This document shows, piece after piece, positions 11,805-23,343 of a DNA stretch of 64,000 nt. The stretch is taken from positions 186,001-250,000 of the forward strand of contig JAUIRK010000879.1 of the NCBI GenBank assembly GCA_030549495.1, in the 5' to 3' direction. This DNA comes from Nectonema munidae (lineage: Eukaryota > Nematomorpha > Nectonematoida > Nectonematidae). The notes below the pieces were generated by a model that ran no database searches, was not told the origin of the DNA, and worked only from the letters and a program-made list of their open reading frames with translations. The number at the start of each line of letters is the position of its first letter. Position 1 is the stretch's first letter. A program made the translations under genes and the position numbers.

Positions 11805-13930
11805 AACAATATGTCTGGCCCAGGAGCGCACATCCTCTAGATTTGAAGGGGGTGCGAATTTTTTTTAATATAATTTTCAAAATTTATTAATTACGTTTTA
11901 CTGCATTAGCGTCTGGTGGGGAAGAGGAACATAAATGTCCTTTGTGTTCTGAAGTGTCCACTTTTCTAAAGCCCGTTAAGTGAAGCTTGCGTTGGTAGTG
12001 AAGCACTTGAGTTCGGTAAAGGAAATTATTGGTTGAACGATTGCACAAATTCATGCTTGATAAATAACATCTGAATGTTTTTGGAAAATATTAGGTATGG
12101 TTTGAAAAGTTTCAAAAAATATCTGTTGTCAAAAACCCACAACATAGCAGAACAGTTGATATTACATTGCTGCAAAGATATATTGAATGTGCTAAGAAGT
12201 TCTTAAGTTGTAAAGTTGAAACATATCTCCCTGTTAAACGACACCTTTAGAAGGCTAATAGGAGAGATGTCTGATGACATGTCAGATGTAGATTTATTGA
12301 TTCGGAATCCGATTTTCAACTTTTTTGCTTAGATTGATGAAAAGATGGATGCTGCAAACGTGTCTCCAATAATAATCTGACAGACAATTTATTATTTTGC
12401 AAAACTCAGCAATAGAACAACTGTAAGCAAAGCATTTGTCAAAGTGATACATTTTTTTACAGCACATGGAAGTCGGAATCTGGCTAAGCAAAAATCTCCA
12501 AATGTAATTGGTACCCACTGCGCCGAGCCATAAAACCATACCTGATGAGGTGAAAAATGTTTTCAATGAAGTCATTAAAACAGTGTATTTCATTAAAGCA
12601 AATGCTTCAAATCTTGTTTGTTTTCAATTTGAAAAACTCTTGCTGCACTCAAACGTGAGGTGGCTTTCCAAAGGAAAATTTTCCAAGCGATAATATGGAA
12701 AGAAATCCAGCAATTTGTGGAAGACAACTAGACATGCATGTAGTTTCTGGTGCCCGTTTTCTTATATTCCTACAATTTTTAGTGAACATATTTAAATATA
12801 TGAATTCCTTTAACCTTGCACTGCAAGAAAAGAGATCAGAGTACTCCATTTTAAAAAAAAATGTCAGCTTTTGAAATGAAACTGTAATAATTGCATTCTT
12901 TGACAAGAAAATTTTTCCTCGATTTTCGAATATATTTTTGATGAAGTTAAGATTTTCATTAATAAAAATGTCCTAGAGACCATAAAACACCGTGTAGCAA
13001 ACCAAGGAATTTCTTTTTAATTTCTTAATCTACAAAAATTTGGAAAATACTATCAATATATTAAAACCTGTTTATAATCTCGATTAGTAATCTGATCTCA
13101 TATCATAACATAACATAACATAAGTTTATTAAGCAATCTAAAGAGGCTAGCAGCCTATGAGAATTGCATCAAATATAGCGTATTTTTCAACGAAAGGCAA
13201 ATCTTTTGTCTTTCCAAAATTCATCGAGTTTTTTTTCAAATTCTTTCACAGTAATTGAGTTAACAACTTCATTAGGTAAGCCATTCCAGTGATTGTATGC
13301 TCTTTGGATTAAGTATCTGCTTCTATACTTACTTTGAAAGGATTCAGGTGCAAACTTCAGCAAGTGTGATCTGGAAATTCTCTTCGAATATTCAGGCAAA
13401 ACTTTCTCATCAATCTTCATATTTCCTTTTACGATATTAAATATTGATATCATTTCATTTCTCAGGCTTCGATAATATAAAGAAGGCAGGTCAATCTTTT
13501 GAAGTCTTTCAATATAACATAAATTTTGCATTCCTTTCAAGTGCTTTGTGAATACTTTTTGAACCTTTTCTATTTTTCTGACGTTGATCTCCAATTCTCA
13601 AAGGTCCAAAGGTCTCAGAAGACTTAATTAAAGAACAGTTTATTGATTTGGTTAATGATTGAGGAGGTGCAAAATATATTTTCCTGAAATATCTCATAGC
13701 GATTTTTCGATTGAAATGGGAGAGTCATAAGCTTGCAAAGATTGTTCTGAAAGTTCTGATTCGATTTGCCACTACATATGAGTGTGAGCAAGCGTTTTCC
13801 ATGCTACTTGCCATTGAAACCAAATCCCGAAACCGATTGAAAGTGAGTAATGATATAAAAGTTGCATTGGCCAAAACAGCCAAATTTAGACAAACTGGGT
13901 TTTAGACAAAGCAGATGCCACCCATCCCAT
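11805..13930 (+). mobile_element. hAT element (ZBED5/SCAND3-like), broken, LINE inside
   Basis: It starts near a terminal motif CAGGAGCGCACATCCTC (11819), followed by a short G tract. Degraded frames then follow the order of the vertebrate-like ZBED5/SCAND3 hAT transposase. There is a HKCPLC finger near 11932, ISLLNDTFRRLIGEMSDD near 12227-12290, and a KMDAANVSPIII region. A short open frame at 12508-12693 reads KTIPDEVKNVFNEVIKTVYF and VRWLSKGKFSKR. After the nested LINE comes the dimerisation domain, 13711-13905, with FATTYECEQAFS and RNRLKVSNDIKVAL. Many frame breaks show age. It lies in the serpin intron, antisense to the gene. Confidence 0.8.
13100..13584 (-). mobile_element. 5'-truncated CR1/jockey-like LINE, nested in hAT
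   Basis: The minus strand encodes the last ~130 residues of a reverse transcriptase: KIEKVQKVFTKHLKG, then IERLQKIDLPSLYYRSLRNE, and a terminal YNHWNGLPNEVVNS typical of CR1/jockey-type ORF2 tails. The 3' end is a (TTATG)4-like tail (plus strand CATAA repeats at 13104-13122). A 7-bp repeat TGATCTC flanks it at 13093-13099 and 13585-13591, consistent with a target duplication. On both sides the hAT continues, so the LINE arrived after the hAT. Confidence 0.8.
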
Positions 13931-14426
13931 TGAGATTTGGTTTATTCAGATAATTTTTGAATAAACAATTGTGTTGATATTTTAGCACAGTAGTTTATAT
14001 GTTAATTTATTTATTTTTTAATTAGACCCCGAGCTATTAAAAAATTATAGTTCGACCGCTACGTCGAAAATTTTTGGAAAGTTTGTTAAAAACTTCTCAA
14101 GCTCAACAAGGGAACAAAATCATTCATATATTATCGATCACTACTCATCAGATGTAATTAAATCTTTATCCCCCCTTATTGCCATTTTACCAGTTATTAA
14201 AACAGATGTTCACAGTCTACCTATATAGTTTATAAGATATGCTATACTCTAACCAAGTGAATATTTTATACCCTGACTAAAAATGGAATATTTTATAAAT
14301 CTTTAGGGATCTGAATTTTCGTTTGAACCAATTTTATATTTGGTGTTCGAAAGTTAAACATGTCTTTGTCTTCTAAAGACCTTATGGAAAGGGTTGTATT
14401 AGAAGACTCATGGTAATACAGTCAGA

Positions 14427-14480
14427 CCTCATTTATCCGACAACAGATTATTCGATAACCCCACTATCCGATGCAATATT
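14427..14480. mobile_element. Solo pogo/Tigger-type terminal repeat
   Basis: TA followed by CAGTCAGACCTCATTTATCC and a CGATAACCCC-like repeat. This is the usual start of pogo-group elements (CAGT...CTCxxTTATCCG). No matching opposite end was found in the intron, so it is a remnant. Confidence 0.45.
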
Positions 14481-14806
14481 GATTAGTAGCTAAAAGATAG
14501 AGCAAAAGCTTTTGTATGCTGAAACCGATCTATTTTTTCAATAAATTTGTCTCTATTTTTTTGATATTAATTTGATTTTGAATACCTAATGTTTCTTTTA
14601 AATAATGAGTAAATAATGAGCTAATTTTGAACGAAAATTTAGGGGTTCATGGTTCATGATGTTTTTCTGGTTAGGGGCGCTTGGGCTCAAACCCCTTTAC
14701 TCACTTCTGACGCGTGCCCTCAAGATAAGGAAAATGGATATAAATAAGCTTTTGTGAATTTGAAGCACTTTAACATGGATAGGATTTTAATCAAAAATGA
14801 ACTTAC

Positions 14807-15151
14807 TCGAATATATCTTTCACACCGAGGCTTTGAAGTATAGGTATTGCATCAACTTCATCTTTAATTTTAAATTTTGGTAATTGAATTTCAACTTTCG
14901 TTTTACTTTTGTCGTAAGTGGTTGTAATGCTGTCAATCACACTTTTAGTCAGTTTACCTTCATTGGAAATGGTAAAGTTGTAATCTTCATTGAATAAAAT
15001 AATCACCATGTGAAGATTGCAGGATTGGTATGGCAGAGCAACTGCTTTAAAACCATCTTTATCGGTGAAATACACATTTCTGGTGACAGACATCATATCC
15101 ACATCCGTTTGTGTACCCGTATGTGTTGTAAAAGATCTTTTTCCAATGTCA
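14807..15151 (-). CDS. Serpin, middle exon (breach and s2C/s6A region)
   Basis: Internal exon of 345 bases with acceptor CTTTAG before 15151 and donor GTAAGT after 14807. The frame reads DIGKRSFTTHTGTQTDVDMM, then YFTDKDGFKAVALPYQSCNL, then VEIQLPKFKIKDEV and LQSLGVKDIFE. These match the central serpin segment, from VPMM through the ALPY motif to LPKFK and LGI.DLF. It joins the upstream exon as KWEKKF-IDIGKR and the downstream exon as DIFE-INKAN, both in phase. No frame break inside. The introns on both sides are about 5.2-5.3 kb long and carry transposons. Confidence 0.92.
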
Positions 15152-16130
15152 CTAAAGGAACGAAAATAAATTTACTGATAAAGTAAACAAATTTAGGGTT
15201 AACATAACGATAAAATAATAATACTAATAATAATCAATCTAACTTCTAGTTAAAAATTCTGCAAAACTGTAAATACAAAAGCTTTGGGCACATCTTTTTT
15301 TAGAAATGATAAGATGGGGTGGCGTTAAAAAATTTGGGATGGCTCTATGTATCAAAATAAAATTAGCCCTAAAAATAGACACACACACACAACACGAATC
15401 CCAATGTCCACTCTATAATCCGTTTACACACAACACTGAGGATCTTTTAATTGCCCGCACAACACTAAGACCGATTGATTTGAGATCGAATCCAGGGTAA
15501 GTGATGCGCAGAAAGTAGGTATCACCTTAGATCGTCATTGGAACTGCGAATTTGAAGCTACCTTGTGTAGCTTTTAGCCATAAGTGAAAGTCTACTCATG
15601 GAGAGGCAAGATTGTTCACCCACTTTAAAAATAATTCGTTTTTTGTCTGATAAATAACGCTTCTGATGGACTAAAGTGATATTGAAGTCAACACCATTGC
15701 AAGCGTAATATGCAAAAACTAAAATATTTTTATATTCTTGTTCATAATTACATAGGGACAAATATTGTATCACTTACGGTATATCTTTGAATATAAGTCG
15801 AGTTCAAAAAACAGAAATTGAGTGAAAAAAGTAAGAAAAAGTAGTACACTTAGGATATTTTTGTTTTATTCAAGCAACTTTGAGAATTTTATCACAGCAA
15901 TTTTTGAATATGAAAGTATTTTTTTGCAAAACTATTTCATTGACAATAACCAATTTTTCGAACAAAATAAAAGTAAAAAGTTGTATAGCAATAACTTTTC
16001 ATTTTACACAGAAAGTCAAAATCAACTATTGTAGAGAAAAATTTTTTTTGAAAAATATGAAATTGTTTTATATTTTATTGTAAAAAATGGAACAAAGTTA
16101 AACTACGGTTCACTTGCAAACATCGTCCAA
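15152..16130. other. Serpin intron segment without recognised elements
   Basis: AT-rich intron with a (CA)5-like microsatellite at 15379-15394. The open frames here are short and show no serpin or transposon motif. Confidence 0.45.
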
Positions 16131-17741
16131 ACAGTATTTTCAAAAAACTTTCTTGTGTTCGTCATAACAGTTCAAGAGGCAGATGTTACATCTTTGGAAG
16201 ACTCTCTTTTTGCTTTCTTTGCTAATTTGGCACAGACCTTTTTTCCTTATAGAACTAATGGGAACACTTTCATGTTTATGAATTCCATAAGATTTCAGAA
16301 TTAATATAACCTCAGAAGGTATGTTCATAGAAACCTCTGCCATTTGAAAACACATTTGTGAAATTACACTTCCCCTTCCACTGTATTTTCTATAAAATTT
16401 CGTACTAGTTGAAGTTGAGGGTTGTTTTTTCAAGTTTTCTTCTAATATAATGTAAGTGTTCAGCCCTGCTATGTCGAAGTAGTTCGACCAAACAACCATA
16501 GTCCATCGTCTCTTGATATTCTATTGGTAGTATACTTTCTTAGCATTTGGTTAGCTTTATCAAGCCCTGATTTTACGCTATTATATGTATCAATAGATTC
16601 AGGCAATCGTTTAGGTCCTATTAGTTTCATCTCTCTAGAATATTGGTTCCTCATCATCAAAACTGCTTTGAAATTTCTTTTCACATGCTTTCTAGGGATA
16701 TATATGCAACTAAAGATGAGCAACTTGAAAAGAGAGTCCTGGATTCCCACTCTTGTAGGTTCAAAGTTCTCAAATCTTTTTTCTTAAAAATGTAAGGAAC
16801 ACATCTTTTATTGTAATTCAAGGGACCTAAAATAGAAAAGTTTTTCTCCCTGGTCCATTCAATTAACTTATGATCGATAAAGAGCCTGTCAGCGCAAATC
16901 CCAATACCCAAAGGTAACTCTGCTTTCTAATCTAATCTTTTGACAATTTCAGTAGCACTAAAGTAATTTTTATTTGCTAACTCTGTTATGTATATCTCGG
17001 GCGCTAAAACACAAAGAAGTTTAGAATCGTTTATGTGATACGTTTTTTACCCCATTTTCCTGGTTTGCTTGGTTCAAAAATTTTAATTGGGCAACCTCCC
17101 CTGAATCTAACCAACTGTTCATCAACAGTTACGGAATCCAATGGGGTCCAAAACCTTAAAAAAACCAATTTAGTACTTACTATTGATAGAAAAAATATTA
17201 CTTTTTGAAGATGTCTACAAATTGATCCTTGAGCAATCGAACCGCCTTTATTTTATCTGAGCTTTGACTTCTTTCACATGGGTCATCAAATTGCCATTAC
17301 TGCTTTCATAAAGTGAGCTCATTGACTTATACAATTCATTAAGTGGAAGACTTTTGCCTCGTTTAATACCAAGCATGTATAAAATTGAAATATAGCCAAG
17401 TAGCTTGTATATGCTAAAACTTTCATAAAAATTTAAGAGTTCTTTTGAAACTCTTTCTTTTCTATCAATATATCTTTTTATTGAAGTTTTGGTGAACTTG
17501 AAAATTTCTAGTAAAAGAGTGGAGGAAAGAACAAATTCCAAATTGAAAACGGATTTGTCTTTCCTTTGGCTTCTTGTTTTGGGCCAAGTGGTATATTAGC
17601 AATATTTCTGAAGTTGATACTTCTAGGTCTTCCGCTTTTTGAAGGAGCATTAAAACAATACTTAGTACCATCTGGGGCTTCTATTAAATTCCTCTGAATA
17701 AGGGATTTGTCATTGATACGTTTGTCATTTGGATTATTCAT
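16130..17741 (-). mobile_element. piggyBac transposase, copy 2 (near complete, broken)
   Basis: The whole coding region is recognisable in order on the minus strand. The N-terminus is at 17741-17508 and the helical part (KSLPLNELYKSMSSLYES) at 17541-17248. The first catalytic block, DSVTVDEQLVRFRGGCP and EPSKPGKWGKK, is near 17145-17040. Then come NYFSATEIVKRL and GIGICADRLFIDHKLIEW (second Asp) near 16970-16880. YNSVKSGLDKANQMLRKYT with the third Asp is at 16580-16540. A C-terminal Cys-rich tail, with GLCQIS, RCNICLLNC, ends at 16140. Its length fits a normal ~550-residue transposase. At least three frame breaks. It sits in a serpin intron in the same orientation as the gene. Confidence 0.88.
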
Positions 17742-18545
17742 TTTTCTTTCTCGCTAAATTTTTCATTATCTATGATAAAATATCAAGTGAATTAAAGTCC
17801 GTAGTGATCAAACTTCTTTCTACGTAATTTTCCTCAATTAAAAGAGCTTCAGAAATACAGGGAATTAAGTATTCTACAGCAAAATCTATTGTTCAAAGGC
17901 ATCATGAGAAAAAAGACGACGAATCAAGTCTACACAAGCAACATGGTGGACATAAAAAAATCTTCTCACGCCTGAAAGACTGAGTTTTTTAGAAAGCCTC
18001 ATTGAAAGCTCTTCAATGCTAACCTTGAAAGAAATGAGTAAAAAGATGGAAGAAAAGTTTCCATTAAAATTGCTCGAAGTACTCTTGACAATTATTTGGT
18101 GAATACATTGAAAATTACACTCACAGCAAACGAGCAAATTAAGGCAGTAGATAAAGGTTCTTAATAGAAAATTTTATGCACAAGAGTTTCAAAATTTTGC
18201 TCCCAGATCGTAAGAATCTTCAATTTTTATTGATGAAAGGAGCTTCAACTTTCACCTGAGAAGTTATCACGTTCGTTCAAAAAAAGGAAGAGGAGCTAGT
18301 GTAATTATTCCTACTAACAAAGGAAAGAATGTTTCTCTTGAGAATTGCTTTTAAGTGATTTAATATGAAATCATCGAAGATGGTATTTGCAACGGTAAAA
18401 AGCTTTTAAATTTTATTGAAAATTTGTTTTAAAACTTAATCTTGATAATTCAATAAAAAGTGATGCTTAGATTCTCCTAGAAAATGTCAAAATCCACAAG
18501 ACTAGAGAAGTTTATCAATAAAAGTTCCTTTCTCCTTATTCCTTC

Positions 18546-19449
18546 ATGTTGAATCTGTGCGTAAACATTTTTTCAAAAATTAAAAGAAAAGTTAGAAATA
18601 TATTGAATTCCAAAACATTAAGTATGTCTTTTTTATCTACAATTAGAGAAAAAGTCAGAGTTATGAGAAATGCCATACCGTGTAGTTTATGCAAGATGTG
18701 GGTCCATAAAAGATGTTCAGGTGTGCGTGGTGCGCTTATAAACGTTAAAAATTTTGTTTGTTGTAGTTGTAAAGAAGAGAAAATTGATGAAGAAAATGAT
18801 AATACGGTCATATTTGGAGAAGATAAAATTAAAGTTCTAAAAGAATTTCGGTACTTAGGAGACGTACTTATCAGAGATGGGGATGTTGTAAAATCTGTGA
18901 CATCACGGATAGACACGCTTGGAAAAAATTCAACGACATATCTGTATCGTCAAGTATCTGTATCTTCAAAGCTGTCTTTGAAGCTAAAAGGAAGACTGTA
19001 CAAAGCATGTGTGAGAAGTGTTATGAGTTATGGGTGTGAATGTTGGACAATCAAAAAATCAGATATCAGGCGTATGCAATCAACGGAAATGAGAATGTTG
19101 CGAATGATTTGTGGAAAAACGCTCTTAGACAAAGTCCCAAATGCTGTTCTCAGGAAAATGACAGAAGTTTAAGACTACTTTGGCTGGGCCATCTTGAGAG
19201 AAGAACAAAGTTTGCTGAGAAGGGTGAGAAACGAAGTTGTGGCTGGAAAAGCGAAGAAAGGGCGCCCCAAGAAATCATGAGAAGATGTGGTGAAATCAGA
19301 TATGGAGAAAAGAGGACTCTCTCTGGAAGATGCACAACTGAGAAAGTAATGGAGACGACGCTGCAAAAAATGAAAAAGGTCGACCCTGGCTAGCCGGGAT
19401 ATAAGACCTTGTTCTCTTCCTGGAGACAAATGGATGATGATGATGATGA
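18546..19449 (+). mobile_element. RTE-clade LINE, 5'-truncated
   Basis: The 3' part of an RTE-type ORF. A small Cys finger, PCSLCKMWVHKRCSG and FVCCSCKEE, lies at 18675-18785. Then FRYLGDVLIRDGD and LKGRLYKACVRSVMSYGCEC, WTIKKSD, and MRMLRMICGKTLLDKVPN run to 19172. The frame then shifts to LLWLGHLERR and on to DPG, stop, near 19393. The family normally ends with DP-x-PG and a polar tail, as here. The 3' end is a (ATG)n tail at about 19430-19449. At least one frameshift near 19170; the polymerase core is missing. In the serpin intron, antisense to the gene. Confidence 0.85.
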
Positions 19450-19704
19450 ATCAGAAAAGGTGGAGATTCTATTTGTACATTAGACTGTACAAATTATTAT
19501 AGACATATGCAAAACAACATCAATATGGCTTCAACTGGGCAATTATATAGTTCAAATATTTATTCATAATTACTATTTTTACCCACATAAAGTTATTCTG
19601 TTAAATTTTAACGTTAAATTAATTTTTTTTACTGAATTTTGTATTCTTTCCAAAGTTTGTAATGTGTTCTTGGGTTAATTTTGAATATTTATTGAAAAAA
19701 AATC

Positions 19705-19920
19705 AAAATAAAAAGACTAACTTAAAATGAGATAGGACGAACTTAGAAAAAAGACGAACTTAAAATGAAAAAAGACGAACTTAAAATGAAAAAGGACGAG
19801 CTTAATATGTAAAAAGACGAACTTAAAATGAAAAAGGACGAACTTAAAGTGTAAAAAGATTAACTTAAAATGAAAAAGGACGAACTTAAAGTGTAAAAAG
19901 ATGAACTTAAAATGAAAAAT
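19705..19920. repeat. 20-bp minisatellite, about ten copies
   Basis: Tandem units close to AAAAAGACGAACTTAAAATG with internal variants (GGACGA, AAAGTGT). The variants alternate in a higher-order fashion between 19800 and 19920. Located in the serpin intron between the RTE LINE and the upstream exon. Confidence 0.85.
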
Positions 19921-20495
19921 CTCTATTATATCTCGTTGACATTTAAGACACAACTTTATCAAGGCAGTTTGTCATGAATATATAAAATAAAAAAGAAAAG
20001 AAAGTAAAAATATATAGCTATAACTTTTCTTGAAGAGTATTAGTAAACTTACGGTACATTCTTATATCAAAACTTGATTTGCAAAAGGATTATTTGTTTC
20101 TTATGCCTATATATTATTTTATATATAAGAAAAATTTGTATCAAAAAGTTTATGAGTAAACTTTGTATAAAACTATTGTATAAAAAGGTGATAAAATTTA
20201 AAAAAAATTCATCGTAGAACATTTTTATAGACTTTTTTATAAAGAAAAAAACTTGTTTATTCCTATGAAAATTTGTTGATTCGTTCCTAAAATAACTGAG
20301 AAGAAAAATCGAAAAATTTGAAAATGGCCTTTCGAGGCCCTATACGGCCATTGAAGGTTATAAAAAGATTGCGGCCATGCGAGGGGATGCAGAGCATAGG
20401 ATAACTACTTGGCCCTACACTTCACGCTTCCAGCATCTACTTTAATCGCTAAAAAGATTATGCTAGAAGCTCGCTTTGAAATAAAGAAAACTTAC
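19921..20495. other. Serpin intron, AT-rich part
   Basis: No coding signal. A GC-richer patch at 20330-20470 contains GGCCTTTCGAGGCC and ATACGGCCATTG words but forms no recognised gene. Confidence 0.45.
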
Positions 20496-20890
20496 ATAAA
20501 TTTTTTTTCCCATTTTCCTGCAAAGTAGAGAGCATTCGTTAGAATAATCCTCGTGTCCTCTGAGATTCCGTTTATAATTCTTTTAATTTTTCCTTTCGTT
20601 TTTTCACTCACCCATTCATTTATTTTTGTTATGGACTCATTAGCGTTGGTACTAAACGACATTGATTGAATCTCTCCTTGGAACTTATCTTTTACTATTG
20701 TTGCGAATTCTTTTTTAATAGCAACGATTTGATCATGGAAGATAGCATTGGAGAAAAGCAAAGAGTAGTCTTGAACATCATCTGCCTTATTCTCAAATAA
20801 ATGAAGGTCTGAAAAATATACATATGATTCAGGAAAATGCATTGTTATGTCAAACGTAATGAATGAGGGTGTTCGAGCGTTTTTGTGAAA
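20496..20890 (-). CDS. Serpin, upstream exon (helices C-F, s3A)
   Basis: The donor GTAAGT follows 20496. The frame is open up to 20896 and reads NARTPSFITFDITMHFPES, then FSNAIFHDQIVAIKKEF, then INEWVSEKTKGKI and LTNALYFAGKWEKKF. The last two are hallmark serpin motifs (INxWVxxxTxGKI and LVNAIYFKGxWxxxF), and the first resembles the GARGxTFxEIxxxLHFP segment. The 5' border is uncertain: AG dinucleotides sit before 20893 and 20890, but there is no good pyrimidine tract because a hAT-like end begins only about 25 bases upstream (20918). An alternative acceptor ATTTTTCAG at 20809 would shorten the exon and drop the LHFP motif. Exons encoding the N-terminus and any signal peptide were not identified, so the gene may be incomplete or disrupted here. 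Confidence 0.88.
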
Positions 20891-20917
20891 CTGCTTTTAT
20901 CATCATAATGTTGTACA

Positions 20918-21200
20918 CCAGCGTTTTTCAAACTGTGGGTCCCCAGCCTTCAGTGGGTCGCGAGAAAAATAAATGGGTCGTGACTAAAAAAGATGAAACT
21001 CTGTTCTACACAATGCCTATTGAAAAATGAGGAGTAAACATTTTATTCTGACAAATTTAACTTATATTTTAATTTTGTTTAAAAAATGGATACACGGTTA
21101 AAAAGAATATTTTTGTTTGAATTTTGCTTTTATGTAAGCTCAAATTTTTTTAAATTATAACTTCTTCTCTTCTGATGACTTAAACTTATTGAGATTTTGT
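20918..21200. mobile_element. hAT-type terminal region next to serpin exon
   Basis: The stretch starts CAGCGTTTTTCAAACTGTGG and continues with GTGGGTCGCG and GGGTCGTGAC words. This is the well known terminal style of hAT elements (CAGxGxTTCTCAAAxxxTGGGTCGCG). The matching opposite end was not found within the next 3 kb. It begins only about 25 bases upstream of the best 5' border of the serpin exon. Confidence 0.6.
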
Positions 21201-21950
21201 TCTTGCGAGCACTTTAAGAAATAAAATAAATAAATACGAAAATTATAGATGATGTTTTATTGTTCCAGTGCGAAAACAGGATAACGCTATAATGAATGAT
21301 GTGGTAGATTATATTATTATAAGATCTTATTTTCTATCACCCAATAACTACATTTAAAAAACTGCTTAATAAATTGAAAAAACTCACTGATTCCATCACT
21401 AACGTTGTAAATAGTGTTTCTTTACTGAGATCCCCTTTTCAAAGTTTTCGGTTTCCTCAAATTTTTGCTCCCAAGAACATACTTGTTTCACCGAATTTAT
21501 CGAGTAGGCAAGAATTATTCTCGCTTACACCTGGTCATTAATCTTCTAGAGAACCAACTTTGACTGCTATTTCAAAAGAGCCATTTCCAACCCAACCAAT
21601 ATTATTTTTTGTTTTTATATTTAAAATATACTTAATTAAAGAATAAAAATAGTAAATGTAAAAATGGATCAAGTCTCTTTTATTTTATAAAAAAAATTTT
21701 CGAACACTTTTAGGACTGTAAAGAATAAGAATAATGTTTATCTTTATTATTGTCAACACGTTCACTAGTAATTGAAAAACCTTAAAAACATTGAAATGCA
21801 GACAGGATTTAGAATGCTAATCTCATCAAAATCATGAAAATACATTTTGCCACAATTTCAATTTCAACAAGGTCATGAAGTATAAATTGGTAAAGGTCAA
21901 GACATTTAGGCTCTTTTAAGATCGATAAACTATCAAAATATCTGGAGATG
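21200..21950. other. AT-rich sequence, no gene seen
   Basis: Probably the degraded interior of the hAT-like element that starts at 20918, but no reliable transposase motif could be read. Confidence 0.35.
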
Positions 21951-21954
21951 TTCA

Positions 21955-22137
21955 TTAGAGTGACTAATCAAAACAGTAACATAATTTCTCTCTCTAAAAA
22001 TAGAGATGAAAAGAGTGACAAATCAAAAGAGTTTTTTATGCAAGGATGGGTAGGTAAGTAAAACTTTTGAATTTTTGTATATTTTGCCACTCTTTTGACA
22101 TGTCACTCTTTTGATTTGTCACTCTTTTGATAATAAC
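21955..22137. repeat. Inverted-repeat element with TCACTCTTTTGAT words
   Basis: The left part carries AGAGTGACTAATCAAAAC and AGAGTGACAAATCAAAAGAG (21956-22033). The right part carries the complementary words three times (CACTCTTTTGACATG, TCACTCTTTTGATTTG, TCACTCTTTTGATAAT, 22094-22131). This resembles a small MITE or foldback element. Confidence 0.5.
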
Positions 22138-22139
22138 CC

Positions 22140-23195
22140 ATATCAGAAATATATAATGCTTCTGAATAGTTTTAAATCCAAAAGCACTGGGAAAGAGTTC
22201 TTGCTATTTGATAATACAGGATGACCCAATGTTCGACACCCATCAAAAAGCATGATCGTTTTGTTGCTTAAGGGGAAATATCTTCTTTTTGAAGAATTTA
22301 AATTCCTTTTTTATCAATCTAGTAGTAAATGGGCATGATGACTAAAACATGCCGACACACCAGTTTACATGCCGACAACTATTTGAAAAGATATAAAAAC
22401 TTGTTTTAATGTCTAAAAAATTAGAAATGCTTCTAGAGATCAAAATATAAAAAAATATTGACTTTTCGTTTTTCAAAACTTTTAAATATTCAAAAAAATA
22501 AATTTTTCAATTTTCTCGGGGATTTTATTTTTTTTACATATTCTGTCCCAGTTTCTGATGGATTTTAAAGTTTAAAGGGCTGCTTGAATTTAAATTTTAT
22601 TATCTTGTAAAAAATATTTTTTATCATTGAATTTTTAATTGATTGATTTGGACGAAATCAGAAGAAAAATGTAATAAAATCGTTCCCAAAAAAAAGAGTG
22701 TCTTTTGAGAGTCTACTAGAAAAACTCCCAGAATTCATCAAAAACATCAGATTCAATTTAACTTAGGGAAAGAAATACAATTATAGGAACATAAATTATA
22801 CTTTTTATCATATGAAATTAATTCGAATAAAAGAGATATTGGTCTTTAGATGCACGGTAAATTTAGACTAAGTAAGTCTGATGTTTTAATTAGATATAGT
22901 AATTTAGTTTTAATTAGAGTTTTAATTTAGTTTTCTACATGCAGAAACCACGCGTGAAAGATTTCATGCTTGGTAAAATAATTTCTAGACGCTCTTGTGA
23001 CAGGCATGATCAAAATTCGAAAGAGAAAAATACAGAGGATTGTAGGTGATTAACAAGGCATCAAGATATATCCCTTTATTTTTACCCGTTTTGAGAAAAT
23101 GTTTCATTTTTCTGCCCATAAAAACTTTGGGAAACTTTGCGCTTTATGACGTTCCCATTATATTTAGAATGTAACGTTGGTTCAAAGTTTTTATT
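22140..23195. other. AT-rich sequence, no gene seen
   Basis: No convincing open frame on either strand. A possible mariner-like end word (ACAGGATGACCCAATGTTCG) occurs near 22217 but has no partner. Confidence 0.4.
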
Positions 23196-23198
23196 TGT

Positions 23199-23343
23199 CG
23201 GCAAATGGCCTAGTGGTGGGAAGGTAGGGCTCGATCCAGATGGTCTGGTTTCGAACCCCGATCGTGACTATCTCTATCTGCTCAGTTATGGAAGATTATT
23301 CTTCCCTTGGATGCGATACCGACAACTAAAAAAAAGTGAGTTG
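23199..23343 (+). mobile_element. tRNA-derived SINE
   Basis: The tRNA-like head has an A box TGGCCTAGTGG at 23206-23216 and a B box GGTTTCGAACCC at 23247-23258, the spacing expected of a pol III internal promoter. A unique body and a short A-rich tail (ACTAAAAAAAA) near 23325-23337 follow. It lacks a proper anticodon arm and acceptor pairing, so it is a SINE rather than a tRNA gene. It runs directly into a TTAA MITE whose left end is missing. Confidence 0.7.

Noticed and set aside
15558-15773. Minus-strand frame between two serpin exons, considered as an additional exon.
   Set aside because: The flanking serpin exons join directly in phase with nothing missing, and the frame has no serpin motif.
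18536-18916. Minus-strand 126-codon frame opposite the RTE LINE.
   Set aside because: It is the antisense shadow of LINE coding sequence, which reads clearly on the plus strand.
19717-19962. Minus-strand ORF rich in FHFKFVFLHIK repeats.
   Set aside because: It is only the translation of the 20-bp minisatellite.
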